Below are positions 11,485 through 22,850 of a stretch of DNA of 64,000 nucleotides, one piece after another. The stretch lies in the NCBI GenBank assembly GCA_900175165.2, contig FWWN02000215.1, positions 1-64,000 of the forward strand, written 5' to 3'. Source of the DNA: Rhizomucor pusillus. Taxonomy: Eukaryota; Mucoromycota; Mucoromycetes; Mucorales; Lichtheimiaceae. Position 1 is the stretch's first letter. Each line of letters starts with the position of its first letter. Position numbers and translations under genes: made by a program. The notes beneath the pieces are model-generated. The model did not search any database and was not told the origin of the DNA. It saw only the letters and a list, made by a program, of their open reading frames with translations.

Positions 11485-14089
11485 ATGACGGACTCGCTCC
11501 AGAAGAACACGGGTCCCATAATACTGGATTATGAAGAAATATCATATTTCAGACTAGCGGCTCGGACGTGCCGGAGATTGCCACATTATGCCAAAGAATA
11601 CCTATCCAGCTTCTTCCCCATCATCTACTGGATACATAGGTACAACCTTACCTGGCTTATTTCGGATGTCATTGCCGGCGTAACCGTTGGAATCGTTGTC
11701 GTGCCTCAAGGCATGGGTTATGCTAAAATTGCAAATTTGCCACCCGTAAGATATTCATCAGAAATCATCTTTGCAGTTCTTAATGTCCTCAATAATCTTT
11801 TTAAACTGTAGGAATATGGTCTATATTCTTCATTTGTAGGCTTATGCATATATTGCTTCTTTGGCACTTCAAAAGACATTAGCATTGGTCCAACTGCAGT
11901 CATGTCGCTTCTAGTCGGTCAAACTATCTTGTCGGTGGTTACGCCAGATTCAGGGTATACTGGACCACAAGTGGCGGCAGCCATGGCATTGTTTGGGGGT
12001 ATCATTGCTGTATTTATTGGTCTCGTGAGACTTGGCATCCTGGTTGATTTTATCCCTGGTAAGTATGCATTTATTTTGTTTTGAGAGTTTGCAGAAATGT
12101 ACTGACAGCATTTTTTCATCAGAACCGGCTATTGCAGGTTTTATGAGTGGATCCGCCATCACAATTGCTATTGGACAATATCCCAAACTGTAAGTTACTT
12201 GGGTGGCTTTTTCATTCTCTTCTTGTGCTGACCAGAAAAAAAATGCTGAAAGATTTGGCATGCACAATGTTAACACGCACGACGCAACATATCTCGTATT
12301 TGGAAACTTCTTTAAGAACTTGCCCGATACCCATCTGGATGTTGCGTTCGGCCTTGTGGGTCTTGCTTTCTTGTACGCTATTCGCTACGGAACAGCTCAT
12401 CTCGGCCGCAGATACCCGCGCTACGACAAATTGTGGTTTCTGATCAATATTATGCGCAACGGTATGCTTGTCATCTTTGGCACCCTAATCGCTTTTCTTA
12501 TCCAAATCGGCAAATCACAAAGTCCTATCAGTATTCTGAAAACGGTTCCAGCTGGTTTCCAAGCTCTTGGTGTACCCAGCGTGGATGTCGGGCTTTTGTC
12601 CAAGATAGCTGGTACGCTCCCTTCGGTCGTCATTATCTTGATTCTCGAGCATGTCGCTATTGCAAAGTCCTTTGGACGTCGAAATAATTACAAAATTAAT
12701 CCCGATCAAGAGATCATTGCCATTGGTGTCGCTAATATCATTGGTGTCTTCTTTGGTATGTGCATATCATACAATACTTACCAACTATCGCCGGTTTCTC
12801 TAATCAAAAGAATAGGCGCATACCCCAACACAGGATCATTCTCTCGTACAGCGATCATGGCCCGAAGTGGTGTCCGCACACCATTAGCTGGCGTATTTTC
12901 AGCCCTTGTCGTCTTACTTTGTCTGTACGCCTTGACACCTGCATTCTATTACATTCCAGACGCTATCCTGGCCGCAGTCATTATTCACGCAGTTTCTGAT
13001 CTAGTTTCTGGTCCGAAATTCGTGCAACATTTATGGCAGATCAATCCACTGGAACTTTTCACGTTCGTTGCCGCTATTATCATCACCTTCTTCACGACGG
13101 TCGAATATGGCATCTACGTTTCGGTTGGCCTCTCTATATTCTTTATGCTAATCAGAATTGCACGTCCACGCTATGCAGTACTTGGCCGTGTTCCTGTCCG
13201 ACCCATTAAACAAGAAGGCCCAGCAAATGCCGACGAAAAAGATTCTGGCGAAGTTCAATACGTTTACGTGAGAGAAAATCACCCAACCTTGCATGAGATG
13301 GTTGAGCCTCCGCCGGCGGGTGTTGTCATCTTTCGCATCGACGAATCGCTTACTTATCCGAATGCCGGCTTCGTTTCCGACAAAATTATGCATTACATCC
13401 AGGACAATTTCGTTGCCGGGCGGCTTCCACCAACCAAGAAAGGTGATCGTGCGTGGAATGACAGTAGACCTCTTGTGAAACCTGAAGAGATAGAAGCTGT
13501 CCAAGCGTCTTTGGAAGCCAATGGACGTAAACTCAAGGCTATTGTCATGGATTTCTCTGGTGTCAACCATCTCGATTCCACCGGTGTTCAAGCTCTTCTG
13601 GATCTTAGACTAGCCATTAACCGTTACGTCGATCGGGAGGTTGAATGGCATTTTTCTAGCTTAGCAAGTCCGTTCATACGGAATGCATTGATCATTGGTG
13701 GTTTTGGCAAGCAAAATGGTCGTGAATCTCTTCCCCTTGAACTACTGCCTGTTGTCCCGCCAAACAAGGATGCAGTACAACAAGAAGACAGACGATCACA
13801 GAGTCACTATGATTATTATCATCAAGACGATGAGTTTGAAATCGATATTCCCGAAAAACGTGCTTCGCTATCCATCCGATCCTCACCAACCATCCATGAT
13901 GATGACCTGGAAAGTGCTCGCTCCGTAAATTCTACGAATTCTGCAAATGTAAACACACCCTCATCGCCCAGCCTGAAAGACTACTATCATCTCTTGGAGC
14001 GCGGCGTTCCTATCGATCGATACCCATTCTTCCATTGGGACCTTGAAGACGCCGTTCGTGCCGCAACTATTGCCTGCAGTAAAGACTAA
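11485..14089 (+). CDS. SLC26/SulP-family sulfate permease with STAS domain
   Basis: Four exons: 11485-11745, 11812-12058, 12123-12189, 12253-14089; 803 residues. The transmembrane core starts with the SulP signature DVIAGVTVGIVVVPQGMGYA, then SFVGLCIYCFFGTSKDISIG and EPAIAGFMSGSAITIAIGQ. It continues through about a dozen hydrophobic helices to ITFFTTVEYGIYVSVGLSIF. A C-terminal STAS domain follows, with the phosphosite-like core AIVMDFSGVNHLDSTGVQAL (about residue 600). The tail is Ser-rich and acidic. These proteins take up sulfate at the plasma membrane. The acceptor of intron 3 is the AG at 12251-12252; the earlier AG at 12234-12235 would shift the frame away from the family sequence YPKLFG. 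Confidence 0.92.
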
Positions 14090-14328
14090 GGTCCGGATTC
14101 ATTGTCGTTCCAGTTTGTACTATATACCTCCCTTGCTGTAAATTCTTATTGATTTTTTGTTCTGTTTCATGTACTATATATAAAGCATTCCTTTTCTCGT
14201 CGCTTTGATAGAATTGACAAGGAATGTTTAAATTTCGCATTCATTTTCGCATATTGCGCACTTTGTTCTTGCTTATCCCTCATATCTTCACAGCCCTCTC
14301 CTTCTTCTTTGGAAAATAGCGTCTCTCT
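14090..14328. other. Short intergenic
   Basis: Holds the 3' end of the permease gene and the 5' leader of the next gene. Nothing else is visible. Confidence 0.5.
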
Positions 14329-14808
14329 ATGCTGGATCGAAGCAATAGCCCTTCCCATATAGCACATACTGCCTCTCAAATACATCCAAGGTCCATCATA
14401 GACGCACTAGCAGGATATCTAGATGCAGGAGAGGACGAATCACAACATCCGAGCTTGTACACAGTCATTATAGCTATTGCCTGCGTATCTGCCATAGCAA
14501 CGTGTGTTGCAATCGGGGTTGTCGTCACTAAGTTGATCGCAAGAAGATGGCAGCAGTCAAACAAGTCATATTTCAATCTGGACTCGGTTAGCAGCAGTGA
14601 TCCTCCTGGCGCTGCGTGGCTGTCAACTAAAGTATCCGATCAGCCAGCCCAGATGGTGGCAATGGAAATATCTAGTTCGAGGGACTCCTCATCTACCCCG
14701 GCAGCTGTATCGGAAAAGGAAGGGGTTGACAACAGGGAAAAGAACAGCAATGATGCATCGGCTGGACAGGATAGCAAAGACAAAACTATTGACATTGTCA
14801 AGCCTTAG
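14329..14808 (+). CDS. Hypothetical single-pass membrane protein
   Basis: A single-exon ORF of 159 residues starting at an ATG. One strong transmembrane segment, YTVIIAIACVSAIATCVAIG (residues about 45-65), is followed by a basic KLIARRW stop-transfer and a Ser/Asp/Lys-rich, presumably cytosolic tail. No family was recognised. The lack of a cleavable signal and the position of the basic residues suggest an N-out/C-in topology. Support comes from the hydrophobic segment, the acid/Ser bias and the ATG in a promoter-sized gap after the permease. Confidence 0.55.
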   Translation: MLDRSNSPSHIAHTASQIHPRSIIDALAGYLDAGEDESQHPSLYTVIIAIACVSAIATCVAIGVVVTKLIARRWQQSNKSYFNLDSVSSSDPPGAAWLSTKVSDQPAQMVAMEISSSRDSSSTPAAVSEKEGVDNREKNSNDASAGQDSKDKTIDIVKP

Positions 14809-15662
14809 AGGTCATGCGTGCAAGCGAATGACGAGAACAAAGGAAATGCATCCGTCACTTTCCAATGTCTATTGTGTCATAACAGCAACAAGGAAGCGAA
14901 CCGAGATAAGAATCTCCTGTTGGGTCTCAAGTTTGTAGTTTAACCAGGCAATGACTGGTAACCTGATAAGGTTATTCATGTATTGCTGCATGGGAATAAT
15001 AGTAATATATAAAAAGAAAACGTTCAATGTGTCTTTCATGCTAATCGATAACCGAATTGAAAAATCTAAAGTATTCTAGAGAGACATTCACTGCTTGACA
15101 CCCCCAATTGCACGAGCATCATTTACAAGTTGTCGGTGATGCCGAGAAGGCATGGCAAGGATGAATCAATGATTTTTGTGATGAATAATTATGCTTTAAA
15201 CCAAATATTCGCAGTGAGAATGCTAACCGATAGCCCCTGATATCGAAAGACACGCTCTATTTTCCTCTCCGCTCAGTCCATGAACCCCCAAATCTCAAGG
15301 TTCATCCAGCTTTGGACATTTTTTTTGCATTGACACATTTCTATATCAGTATGAAGAATTGCAGAAACCGGTAACTGGAGATCGTCCGTCCCTCCCCCCA
15401 AGTAAAATACTTTCTTTCTTCAGCACTGTCTCGGCCTCAATTAGCTCTATGTATATAAACCGGGGTGCTTGTTTCTTCCCCTATTTCACACGATTTCTAT
15501 TTGAGAAAAAAAAGGCAGAACTTTTTTTATTCCTTCTTCTTTTTCTTACTTTGCTTTAGTCTTCAACCGGCGTCCGTAAATCGAGCCCTCCAGGACATTC
15601 TTTTTTTTTGATTCCCTCCTCTCTCCTTCCTTGTCTCTCTAAGCATTTCATTATTCACGGCC
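14809..15662 (+). promoter_or_regulatory. Upstream region of the aquaglyceroporin gene
   Basis: No gene was seen. A TATA-box candidate, TATATAAAC, lies at 15452-15460, about 200 bases before the ATG. Between it and the start is a long CT-rich tract (15480-15650, with T and TC runs), a usual fungal core-promoter and 5' UTR feature. Confidence 0.5.
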
Positions 15663-16943
15663 ATGAATTATGGTGCAAACGGTTCTGCATCCTCTGTTGC
15701 TCCACCCTTATCGCCGACGTTGACAGTCTCCTATCCATCTTCATCGGAAGCTGCGCAGCCCGGCAAATCTGCAGTAATCGACCTAGAGAAGCAGAGTCAT
15801 GCATTAAATCGAGAGGAAATTGTTAATGTCCATTACACGGACTACGGTCATGATATACAAGTCCAGAATCGGACGTCTATGACGAGATGGCAGCAGTCGC
15901 TATTCCGATTACGGTATGCTCGTTTCAAGGTACGTATATGCTTACAGTACAAAGCTTTGCCCTTCCGTCATGGGAGAAAGATAAATGGAAAGATTACTGA
16001 AGGCACAATCTGCAGACTAGAGATTTTCTAGCAGAGTTCATTGGTACACTCATACTGATACTGTTGGTAGACGGTGTAGCCGCGGAGCAATGTCTAAATG
16101 TCGTCAATAAATCTTGGCTCATTGTCGCTCTCGGAAACGGTATGTGCGATTTCAAAAAGGGGAACATTGATAAACAACAGATCGTCGCGAGATAAGAGAA
16201 GATTCTCATCTGGATTCGTTGTAGGACTTGCTGTTTTATTTGCGATTTGTATATGCGGCCATGTCTCGGTAAGAATCCAGAAACTTTGTAATAGAGAAAT
16301 ATTTTGGTGATCTTTTTCTGACTACATTTCTATGGTTTACTAGGGAGCTCACATGAATCCGGCTATAACTGTCACATTCTGGCTATTTAAAGGCTTTCCT
16401 AGCAGAAAGGTGCCGGTATACATTGCAGCGCAGTTCCTGGGTGCATTTTCAGGTGCTGCACTCCTTTATCTGGTTATACACCCAGCTCTGCATCAATTTG
16501 ACGGTGGAACACGATCAATTCTTGGCGATTACGGAACAGCCGGCATCTTTGCCACCTATCCACCGTTATATGTCGGCATCGGTCCTGCAATTGCTTCAGA
16601 AGTTGTCGGCACTGGACTTTTATCACTGCTCGTTATGGTTACTGGCAATCCCAAGAACCAACCTTTCTGTGCCATACAAGGGATCGTCGTTGCATCAGGC
16701 ATCACCGCTATCTTGTTAGCTTTGGGGTACACATCTGGATTTTCTCTCAATCCGGCACGAGATTTAGGGCCTCGGCTTTTCACCGCCATGGCCGGTTGGG
16801 GGATCGATGTATTTCGGGTAGCAAATTATTACGCTGTAGTTCCAGCTTTTGCACCTTTCCTTGGAGCATTCCTAGGTGGGTTTACTTACACCATCTTTAT
16901 TGATCATTCCAGTATCAGCGGAATGATGCAAGAACCCGTCTGA
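15663..16943 (+). CDS. Aquaporin / aquaglyceroporin (MIP family)
   Basis: Four exons: 15663-15929, 16016-16139, 16225-16268, 16344-16943; 344 residues. A 90-residue polar N-terminus precedes DFLAEFIGTLILILLVDGVA, the first membrane helix. The two pore half-helices carry the paired motifs HMNPAI and SLNPARDLGPR. The Asp after the second NPA-Arg is typical of glycerol-conducting members. It would move water and probably glycerol across the plasma or vacuolar membrane. The 124-nt second exon joins a 44-nt third exon; together they encode helix 2, which is shorter than average. The start is the first in-frame ATG after a CT-rich leader. Confidence 0.9.
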
Positions 16944-18804
16944 AAGAGTCGACCGTAACAAAGGAAGCCCCCAATTCAATTGTACATATACCAAATGATA
17001 CCCGCAATTGCTCTCCTTGTTTACACACACCATCACCCAGCTACATGCAAGTTGTCTTACTGACGCTCATTTCTTTTAACCGTCATAATCTTCCCAGAAT
17101 GAAACTGCAAAGAGCGGAATTAATACCCCCGTTTCCCTTTTAACAAGCCAAAAGAAAATTAAAAGACGTTGAGTGTAATATTAAATCCGGGAATACCACA
17201 CTAAATAACATTTTTATCGTTGAATGGAGGAGCTACGTACTATCAATCATTGCTACTCATAGCTAAGGTCTACATGCATATTTATTATATCTATGAAAAG
17301 CTCGTGGCAAATTTCTTTCAGTATTGCAACGGCAGTCTAGATCCTTGGCCGATTATTTGCGTGCACGGCGCTTAGGGGTAACAAATTATATAGCATGCTG
17401 TAACCATGCTATGTAATCGCAAAAACCCTGAACTTTAGCGTCTAGCAGCAATAAATATCCATTGGCCCCTCCTTACACCGCTGCAGAGCACGTAATCTGT
17501 CACTTTCGTAGGTAGACAAGTATACAAAACCGATCACAACCTTTCTTACCTCAATTCGCCCTAATGGGGTAGGGAGATAAGTTTATAACAGGTCTATTGC
17601 TTGACAATATTCTTCGCTTTTTTTCTATTTAATCTTAGCCAGAGACCTGAATAAACGTTGGCGAGGATTTTTATGTCGTTTGTAAAAGAGTCTCGTACAG
17701 CGTGTCCTCCTTGACACATTGTGTTTGATCATGGGCAGCATGGGTGACGGTCTGAGATATTCCTGGGGAGAACCCTTTTTAAATACACTTCTATTGGTAT
17801 TAGCCATTGATTGCTGTACTAACAAGATTGAACGGACATAATCCGCTCGACACAGATGGTCTGTTCGATTGCAATGCTTGCATCGCGTCTGATGTAGTAG
17901 CATATTTATTTAAGACGTGGATTGGATACTCTTCTCAGTCACAATAAACCAGCGCTCACAAGTACTGGAAATTATCTTCTCAATAGCCGAGTGGAATGGT
18001 TAAGGACATCATTATATATATTGCACAGTTCCTTCCATTTCAATGTGTCTTCCACGAATTTCTTATTGATACTTTTCATGCTATTATTGGCAATGGATTC
18101 AAGTGGCATTTAGCCTGCAGGTCTTATTGTGCTACGATCTCTTCTAACGCAATGACGGCAGATAGTTTGACGTCGAATACGAAGATGAAAAAGTCCTACC
18201 TTTTTATGTATTTTCATTGAATGTTCCTAGGATGTTCTCTGACCATTTCCAAATCTGTGATTTACGCAGTACCTTAAGATTTCCCTGTGTTGACTATTGG
18301 AAACTAGACTTAACATACGTAGCTGTTCTTTACAAGATAAAATGTAGGGAACCTATTTTCTGGTTTGCACGTTACTTGGAGACTTAAGAAACTCCGATGG
18401 CTTATCTAGCACATTTAAAAACAAAACGTGCCCAAGAGCTTACACAACCAGTAAACAATTAGGTGACAGTTATTCGACAAAGAGATCTTGCAAGGGATGG
18501 TCTGTTCTGCTAATCTTCGATCAGATCGAATCAAGCACGTCCATCGAGTTGATTTTTCTCTCAGGTTTTCTCAGTTTCTTGGATTGGAACCACTTATTTC
18601 TTGGGTTCTACTTATCTCTTCTCCAACGCGCGTTGGCTCGCCTTCCAAGAATCTGAAAATAGTTTTGGACATTGTTGCACAAGCATCTTTGTCCGTGCAA
18701 CGCCAGTCCCAAAGTTCTCTCCATCAAAGTCTCTGATGTAAAATAGCTGGAATTCGATCAGGTTGTTTTCAATTTTCCTTTTACTTCTTTCCTTTCTGCA
18801 CACT
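16944..18804. other. Long intergenic region, no convincing gene
   Basis: AT-rich with scattered short ORFs. The longest ATG-started one is minus 17903-17625 (92 codons, rich in Arg/Lys, with CKHCNRTDHLC near the start). The Cys/His spacing does not match a standard zinc knuckle and no family was recognised. No transposon ends or RNA genes were identified. The last few hundred bases should hold the promoter of the GT2 gene. Confidence 0.4.
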
Positions 18805-20227
18805 ATGCTGTATCTTACCAATGATCTGGGCTTGCTGCCGTTCTTTTTGCCCTTGGGCATTATTGGGTTCTACAGATATCTGTGGTTCCTGATCAAAATC
18901 ATTGCATGGCTTGCTTACCAGCCACGAAGACCGAGAGCCAAACCTACATACAATCCAGAGGAGGATGTTACGATAATTGTACCCACTATTGACGCAGGCG
19001 AGGAATTCAAGATTGCTTCACGGAGCTGGCTCGCTTGTAAACCTAAGGAGATCATCATTATCACAGAGACAAAAATGCGAGGGTCACTGCAAGCACTCGC
19101 TGACGAGGTTGATCCACAGCGGATACGAGTTTTGACGGTGCCAAAGGCGAACAAGCGACTGCAGATGGTGGAGGGTGTCAATGCTACAACAACCGAAATT
19201 TTAGTCTTTGCGGATGACGATGCCATTTGGAAACCCACTATGCTGGACTATATTTTGGCGTGCTTCGAGGATATGAAGATGGGTGGGGTGGGTACCAGCC
19301 AGAAAGTGCATGCCATCGATCCCAAAGGAGGTCAGACAGTTTGGGAAATCTTAGCAGGTTATCGATTAACCAGTCGCAACATTGAAATCGCTGCTTCTAC
19401 ACACATCGATAGCGGTATTTGCTGCCTGTCAGGTCGCACAGCGGCTTATCGTACACTCATTCTCAAGGATCCAGCGTTCCAATACTGCTTTACAAATGAC
19501 TTGTGGCTCGGCAAATATCCACTCAACTCCGGTGACGATAAGTTCCTCACAAGGTGGATGTGTTCACATGGATGGAACACATATGCCCAGATTTGCGAGG
19601 AAGCCGAACTTGATTCGACTTTTAAAAACAATTGGCGTTTCCTCAAGCAAGTCTTGCGCTGGACCCGGAATACATGGCGTTCCGACTTCCGCTCGCTCTT
19701 CACAGAACGGTATATCTGGCGTCGCCATCCGTATGTCGCTTTTACTATGCTCGACAAGATATTTAACCCCATTACATTGCTTGCTGGACCGGTTCTTGTG
19801 ACTGTATTTGCTCTCAAACAAACTGTTTTCCTAAAGCCAGGGGCAACTACGTTGCCCGGGTGGAACATTGCGGTTTCCTACATATGTTGGTTGCTTCTAA
19901 CACGGTTCGTTAAACTGTTTCCTCACTTTCTGCGAAGACCACAAGATATCTGGGCGCTTCCTGCATGGTTGATGTTTAATTACTATTTTGCTATCATGAA
20001 GATCTACGCCCTTTTCACATTGCATGAGGTACGAATCTTATCGTTTCTTCTGGATGTGAAACTTATTGAGTCATTTTGCTTTATTCGCAAAGGTTGGCTG
20101 GGGGACTCGAGCTGGAGTTGGCACCGAGCTTGCAGCAGATATTAAGAAAGACGGAGAAACTGACAATGATAAGCAGAACGTCAAAATTGAGATGACGAAT
20201 ATTGAATCCAAGATACATTGTCAATAA
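18805..20227 (+). CDS. Family GT2 processive polysaccharide synthase (hyaluronan/chitin-synthase-like)
   Basis: Two exons: 18805-20028 and 20093-20227; 452 residues. Two N-terminal membrane segments precede a GT-A fold domain with VTIIVPTIDAGEEF. The metal-binding acidic triplet is in ILVFADDDA, the acceptor-site region in LNSGDDKFLTRW, and the processivity motif is QVLRWTRNTWRS (a Q-x-x-R-W type). Further membrane helices follow, and the second exon begins GWGTR, the WGTR end-motif of hyaluronan-type synthases. The length and motif set resemble fungal CPS1/type-2 polysaccharide synthases. The product (hyaluronan-like, chitin-like or another beta-glycan) cannot be told from sequence. An upstream in-frame TTG extends the ORF to 18763, but the ATG at 18805 is preferred. 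Confidence 0.85.
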
Positions 20228-20900
20228 GAAGGCGATTATGGTAATCCACATCATGAGGAATATCACCCTGAATACCATAGGAACCAATTATAGCACACAT
20301 CTTTCATTTAACCAACACAATTATATCCATTAAAGGACACAGTTTGATGTATGTTTTCATAAAACAGGAAGATCGCTTACTCAAATCAATCCGTCGTACA
20401 GGATGAGCATAAATGGCATGGAAGACGTTCAGGATTTTTCCGTTGTTATTTTTAAATGTTCGTAATCGAAACTGGAGAAGCTCGAAATTTACGTACTCTG
20501 TTGTCGTCAGCCACGCTTCCATTTGTTTTTAGAAAACCAAGATATATAGTTTTCTATGGTTTTCTTGCTTTGGATTCCACAGCGCGTACACAATTATAAT
20601 GTTTATGTGTTACATAAACTTGTTCACTTTTTGACTTTTTGAGAAACTCCGGTGATCGCGATAGAAAAGATTTCAAGTTTTGAATGTACGCCGCAATATG
20701 TAGGCGCGAAGCCCTATCCATTTGACTCGTGGATCCCTTTTTGCTTTTTGGAGTGTAACCGTTCGGATCGCCTTAGCGCAGGAGCTCTGGACGATTCTGG
20801 TCTTTCTTGTCTTTCACTAATTTGCTGTGTGGGAGTGCATCCCGCCACCGGGATATGTTCGGATTAGTCTCTATTTCAGTCTGACGTCGCGAAGAACGGG
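20228..20900. other. Intergenic; one small minus ORF
   Basis: A 72-codon ATG ORF on the minus strand (20522-20304) has ordinary composition but no recognised domain, so it is not annotated as a gene. The minus strand at about 20830-20650 is also coding-like in places, possibly a continuation of the mobile-element debris to the right. Confidence 0.35.
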
Positions 20901-21903
20901 TTAGTTCAGCCGTAGTATTGCTTTCTCTGGTAGTTCTTCAACGTCTCGATGGCCGGATAAGCCAGCACACGGGCGCTTCTGGGACCGTAGCACATATCGT
21001 GTAATAGACGCCCGAAAATTGTCTGCAGCGTTACCATCGCGATGGACTAGATGGTTAGCAAGACGGACAACCTAGTACGCGAAGAACCTTTTCAAGACTA
21101 TCGTCAAGTCGAGCCATGTCTTGTACTGCTATCACCGGGATGCGCTGCAGAAAACCGAATCGTCGCTCCCGGCCTTGCTCGGTGCAATAATAGCACATTC
21201 TTCACGAGAGGTACTCATCGACTCTTGTAGGTATCTCGGTTTCGCTGCCATCTCGGCCATGGCTACGTTGCTTGATCTTTCGGTATAGAGCATTGGCAAG
21301 CTTATGATCCATCGGTGCAAGAGCTCCTTTTCTCGATATCCTGCTCATTCCATCCAGATGGAAACCATGGACAAGAGGATGTCTTACGCTGAATGATTTG
21401 TTCGGGACGTATTTGTTGAATCATAGCTAAGGTGCTGTTGGCTTGATTCATGATCAGATAGCAAGTCTAGTCAAGACACAACCTTTGCGATATCGCATTG
21501 TCTCATATCCGGCGGTCTACGGACAGGCTAGAATAGAAGTTCCATAGATGGATGTCATCGTCGTTTGCCTTGAGCTGGCGAAGACATACATGATATTTGG
21601 CATAAGTGCTGTGAGTCAATCCTTTTTTTGAGAGCAGCCTGAATATCATTGATGCTGTTAGCGGCCTTGCGAGCTTCAAGCCAATCGCGGTTGGGGATAA
21701 CTCTGGCATATAAATATCCGCGCTTGATAATAAGTTGTGGAGCTTCGACTTCTTGCTGTGTTGGTTGGAATACACATGCAGCAGCACACACTTCGCCGAA
21801 ATCCAGACTGATTACGCCATCATAGCGCTGCAAATAATCGAACTTGTCTCCTGCCGAATTCTCTTGCCATATATCTTTTAAGGTTCCCTTGGTAGTGCGG
21901 CTC
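20901..21903 (-). pseudogene. Fanzor/TnpB-like nuclease relic, frameshifted
   Basis: On the minus strand, 21903-21560 reads TLKDIW..., then YDGVISLDFGEVCAAACVF (the RuvC-I Asp codon is at 21803-21801) and NRDWLEARKAANSINDIQAA. At a run of seven T (21623-21629; A7 in sense) the frame breaks. The neighbouring frame continues with GLTHSTYAKYHVCLRQLKAN to a stop at 21503. Near 21240-21200 another frame reads RVDEYLS, a stop, then MCYYC (a zinc-ribbon half). HRDGNAADNF at about 21044-21013 is the RuvC-III region, and RPCAGL follows. The order matches mucoralean Fanzor proteins. Multiple stops and shifts make it a dead copy. Confidence 0.7.
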
Positions 21904-21930
21904 AGCGAAGATTAGAGCTTCAGGGTTTGG

Positions 21931-22850
21931 AATCTGAGGCGGGGACGATTATTTTTCATCCTGACCGATAACACGCACACCAGCAATATACACGCATTCA
22001 AGAAAATTTTAGAATGGTGCTCCCAGCAAGACATCGACTACAAGACGAACCCGTTCGCCAATTTCGTCAACTACCTGGCATATGGTCGTGGAAAATTCGG
22101 ATGGGCTACGGCGACGCGTCAAAATCGTCGCTTAGCGATTCTAGATTCGTTCGACGATTGTACCTGAATCATTCAGTCGCTTTTATACACTGTATTCTTC
22201 AACGCGCTCAATGAACTAATCATCCGACCAGCTAACACATACATGACTACGACATGACACCACTTATTACTCACATACGCTCTATGGGCGAAAATAATGA
22301 GTTGTCTACCAAACAGCTCACTATGAAGCTTTGCTGTTTCCTTGCACTCTGTGGCTTCTTGCGCCATCAGACGTTGAACTTCTAGACTCGGATCAGTGCT
22401 CTTCCTCATCTTCTAACGTGCTCAACTTTTGCGTCGTCGCGCCAAAGGAGAAACGGCTAAGTCAACGCATCACTAAGACATTCATACCCGAGCAGACGCA
22501 GACTCTCTGCTCTGTCCGGTCGCTTCCTATCACTGTTACCTTCGCAACTCACACCCAATTTTTTCAGAAGTTCAGCTTAACTACCTGATTCAGGACTTAC
22601 GCAACTTCGATCGGCCTATCGGCACTCAACGCATTGGGAAGCATATCACTGTTCTCATGCAACGCGTTCCTCTCTCAAGTGGAGCTCCCCTTCAAAAGTA
22701 TGCGCTCTTGGCTCCAAGGCCAACACGCAGACTAAGAAACGAATGCCCACTTCCGTCAGATGGGTGGGGCCAAGCGCCCAATAGGCTCGGAAACGGTAAG
22801 TTGCTTTGAGCTCTTTTTCAGATGTTCTTAGTGACGTTGAGATACTTGTG
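21931..22850 (+). pseudogene. DIRS/Crypton-type tyrosine recombinase relic
   Basis: Plus-strand segments in several frames follow the order of mucoralean tyrosine recombinases. 21931-22167 reads FKKILEWCSQQDIDYKTNPF then NFVNYLAYGRGKFGW and RLAILDSF, the SAM-like core-binding domain. About 22176-22250 reads VFFNALNELIIRP. 22328-22588 reads LLAPSDVELLDSDQC (where the family has RPSDLxRI) and VAPKEKRLSQRITK. About 22490-22800 reads LLCPVASYHCYLR and FDRPIGTQRIGKHITVLMQR. About 22695-22780 reads KVCALGS. The catalytic Tyr region is not recognisable and the first motif Arg appears to be Ala. Reverse transcriptase, RNase H and terminal repeats were not seen, so DIRS versus Crypton is open. Confidence 0.65.

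Noticed and set aside
12231..12252. Earlier acceptor AG at 12234-12235 in the sulfate permease intron 3
   Set aside because: Phase 2 donor plus this AG leads to a different frame with a stop; the AG at 12251-12252 gives the family sequence.
17983..18060. tRNA-like start (AGCCGAGTGGAATGGTTAAGG)
   Set aside because: It resembles the D-arm/A-box of tRNA-Ser or tRNA-Leu, but no anticodon arm, T-arm GGTTCGANTCC box or acceptor pairing follows.
18763..18804. Upstream TTG start for the GT2 synthase
   Set aside because: Non-AUG starts are rare in fungi; an ATG at 18805 gives a normal N-terminus.
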